Shown here: positions 62,911 to 64,000 of the stretch, in pieces
How the letters are laid out: every line of letters begins with the position of its first letter
Numbering within the stretch: position 1 is the first letter of the stretch
From: Acidobacteriota bacterium
GTDB taxonomy: Bacteria > Acidobacteriota > Vicinamibacteria > Vicinamibacterales > UBA2999
Assembly (NCBI GenBank): GCA_009694735.1
Contig: SHUG01000001.1
Span: 1-64,000 of the forward strand
Direction of reading: 5' to 3'
Length of the DNA: 64,000 nt
The notes under the pieces: model-generated
What the model was told of the DNA's origin: nothing
The model's input: the letters and a program-made list of their open reading frames with translations, nothing else
Database searches by the model: none
Position numbers and translations under genes: made by a program

Positions 62911-63870
62911 GTGCGCGAACATCTAAAAGACTTCCTGGCCTATCTGAAACTGAATCGGCACGTCTCGCCGCACACCGTGCGCGCCTACGACAGCGACATC
63001 ACCCAGTACCTCGCGTGGGTGGCCGCCGACAAGCAGCGGAAGATGTCGACGCTGACGCCGGCCGACCTCGACCTCTCCTCTGTTCGCACCCACCTGGCAG
63101 AATTGAACAAGGCCGGGAAGGCGCGCTCGTCGGTGGCGCGCAAGCTGTCGGCGCTGCGGACGTTCGTGAAGTACCTGCGCCGCGAAGAGTTGATCGAGCA
63201 CGACCCAACGGCCATGGCCGTGGCGCCCAAGCGCGACCAGACCATTCCCACGCACTTGTCGGAACCCGAGATGGCCCGGCTGATCGAAACGCCCAGCACG
63301 GCCGATCCGCTCGGCCGCCGCGATCGCGCCATGCTCGAGCTGTTCTACGCCTCGGGACTGCGCTTGAGCGAACTCGTCGGGATCGACCTGGAAGACTTGA
63401 ATCTCCCTGGGCGCATGGTCCGCGTGATGGGCAAGGGCGGCAAGGAACGGCTGTTGCCCTTCAACCAGAGCGCGCTGACGGCGCTGCGCGCGTGGATGGC
63501 CGACCGCGCCGTCATCCTGGCCGATCGCTCACGACGCAAGGTGGCCATCCGGCGCGCGCCGGCTCGGCGGCCGAAGGTGGCCGACCCGCTGTTTCTCAAC
63601 GCGCGCGGCACCCGGCTCACCGGCCGGAGCGTCGACCGCATGCTGCGCTGCTACGTGGCGCTCTGCAGCACGCGGTTGGGCATCAGCCCGCACGCGCTGC
63701 GTCACTCGTTTGCGACCCACCTGTTACAGCGCGGCGCCGACCTGCGGGCGATCCAGGAGTTGCTTGGCCACTCGCGCCTCAGCACGACCCAGCGCTACAC
63801 GCACGTCAACGCCGCGCAGCTCATCGAGGTGTACCGCAAATCGCACCCGCGCGCCGCCAAGAGCGAGTAG
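62911..63870 (+). CDS. xerC: Tyrosine recombinase XerC/XerD type
   Basis: 319 residues from GTG 62911. N-terminal SAM-like core-binding domain (YLKLNRHVSPHTVRAYDSDI) and catalytic domain with all residues: Arg in YASGLRLSELVG, Lys in VMGKGGKERLLP, HxxR in SPHALRHSFATHLL, His and nucleophile Tyr in LLGHSRLSTTQRYTHV. Resolves chromosome dimers at dif with FtsK. An Arg-rich insertion (SRRKVAIRRAPARRPKVA) near residue 205 is longer than usual. Location after trmFO supports XerC rather than a phage integrase; no element boundaries are seen. Confidence 0.93.
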   Translation: MREHLKDFLAYLKLNRHVSPHTVRAYDSDITQYLAWVAADKQRKMSTLTPADLDLSSVRTHLAELNKAGKARSSVARKLSALRTFVKYLRREELIEHDPTAMAVAPKRDQTIPTHLSEPEMARLIETPSTADPLGRRDRAMLELFYASGLRLSELVGIDLEDLNLPGRMVRVMGKGGKERLLPFNQSALTALRAWMADRAVILADRSRRKVAIRRAPARRPKVADPLFLNARGTRLTGRSVDRMLRCYVALCSTRLGISPHALRHSFATHLLQRGADLRAIQELLGHSRLSTTQRYTHVNAAQLIEVYRKSHPRAAKSE

Positions 63871-63881
63871 AATCCCGTCAG

Positions 63882-64000
63882 GTGCCTGTCTCGAAAGTGT
63901 TCGTCCAACCCCAATCGCTTCGCACGGCGATCGCGTTCTTCACCCTCCTCATCGCCACGCCAGCCTTCGCGCAGCAGACCGCGCCGGCGTCGGCTCCGCC
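63882..64000 (+). CDS. Start of a secreted protein, cut by window end
   Basis: Open from GTG 63882 to the end of the window. The first 39 residues have a signal peptide, RTAIAFFTLLIATPAFAQQ, with a cleavage site after AFA and an Ala/Pro-rich beginning of the mature part. It starts 11 bases after the xerC stop. No function can be inferred. The initiation site is uncertain as no strong ribosome site is present. Confidence 0.5.
   Translation, partial: MPVSKVFVQPQSLRTAIAFFTLLIATPAFAQQTAPASAP

Noticed and set aside
62911..63870. Tyrosine recombinase as a mobile-element integrase
   Set aside because: Location after trmFO, normal size and no attachment repeats or phage genes point to housekeeping XerC.

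Overview
The window is GC-rich bacterial chromosome, densely coded on both strands, with no rRNA, tRNA, CRISPR array, complete insertion sequence or replication origin that I could recognise. The gene set points to a diderm (Gram-negative type) environmental heterotroph: lpxC for lipid A, several lipoproteins, many secreted peptidases, a PQQ-type dehydrogenase with c-type cytochromes, and trmFO beside xerC. Gene style and the dispersed short repeats are those I associate with Acidobacteriota of the Vicinamibacteria type. That placement is inference from recollection, not a database result.

Layout. 1-1.8 kb: end of a heme-motif protein and a GNAT acetyltransferase. 2.0-9.2 kb, all minus strand: a signalling locus made of a small excisionase-type HTH gene, a secreted subtilase ending in six TIIWGD repeats, a 9-codon micro-ORF (MNRLIIWGE) echoing that tail, a membrane HD-GYP protein broken by a one-base frameshift and carrying RD in place of HD, and a TPR-sigma-54 activator. 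9.4-14 kb: peptide-type ABC importer without its ATPases, plus a HOGA-like aldolase. 14-19 kb: M48 lipoprotein protease, monofunctional transglycosylase, NlpC/P60 lipoprotein, HNH nuclease, NHL-type propeller protein. 19.1-19.7 kb: VapBC-type toxin-antitoxin pair. 19.8-29.7 kb: M28 peptidase, APC permease, uvrA, lpxC, a secreted protein, a structured leader RNA with promoter, micro-ORF and terminator, a class IV aminotransferase and a STAS protein. 29.9-36.1 kb: dipeptidase followed by a MoxR/VWA (Bat-like) operon. 36.1-44.2 kb: matrixin-like protease, CHRD protein, PQQ dehydrogenase and cytochromes, interrupted at 40.5-42.6 kb by a compressed graveyard of a type I restriction-modification locus.

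44.2-48.5 kb, minus: DUF1028 protein, lipocalin-like protein, a radical SAM protein with an N-terminal cysteine domain, a small partner, a STAS protein and an ECF sigma factor. 48.6-55.5 kb: lysA-tmk forward, then comF, rsfS, nadD, obgE, rpmA, rplU, a lipoprotein and a TPR protein in reverse. 55.5 kb to the end: dprA-topA, Uma2-type nuclease, MATE exporter, trmFO-xerC and the start of a secreted protein.

Two dispersed repeat families run through the window. One is a REP-like palindrome (core GTCCGGCTTCAGCCGGAC) often carrying an inner unit (CTTCGCCAAGGCTACGG); it lies between genes and has also entered coding sequences, including tmk, comF, rsfS and obgE. The second is a CTGTG-rich motif at gene ends. 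The two most unusual loci are the subtilase/micro-ORF/HD-GYP/sigma-54 cluster (about 2.0-9.2 kb) and the promoter-to-terminator leader RNA at 27.9-28.2 kb.
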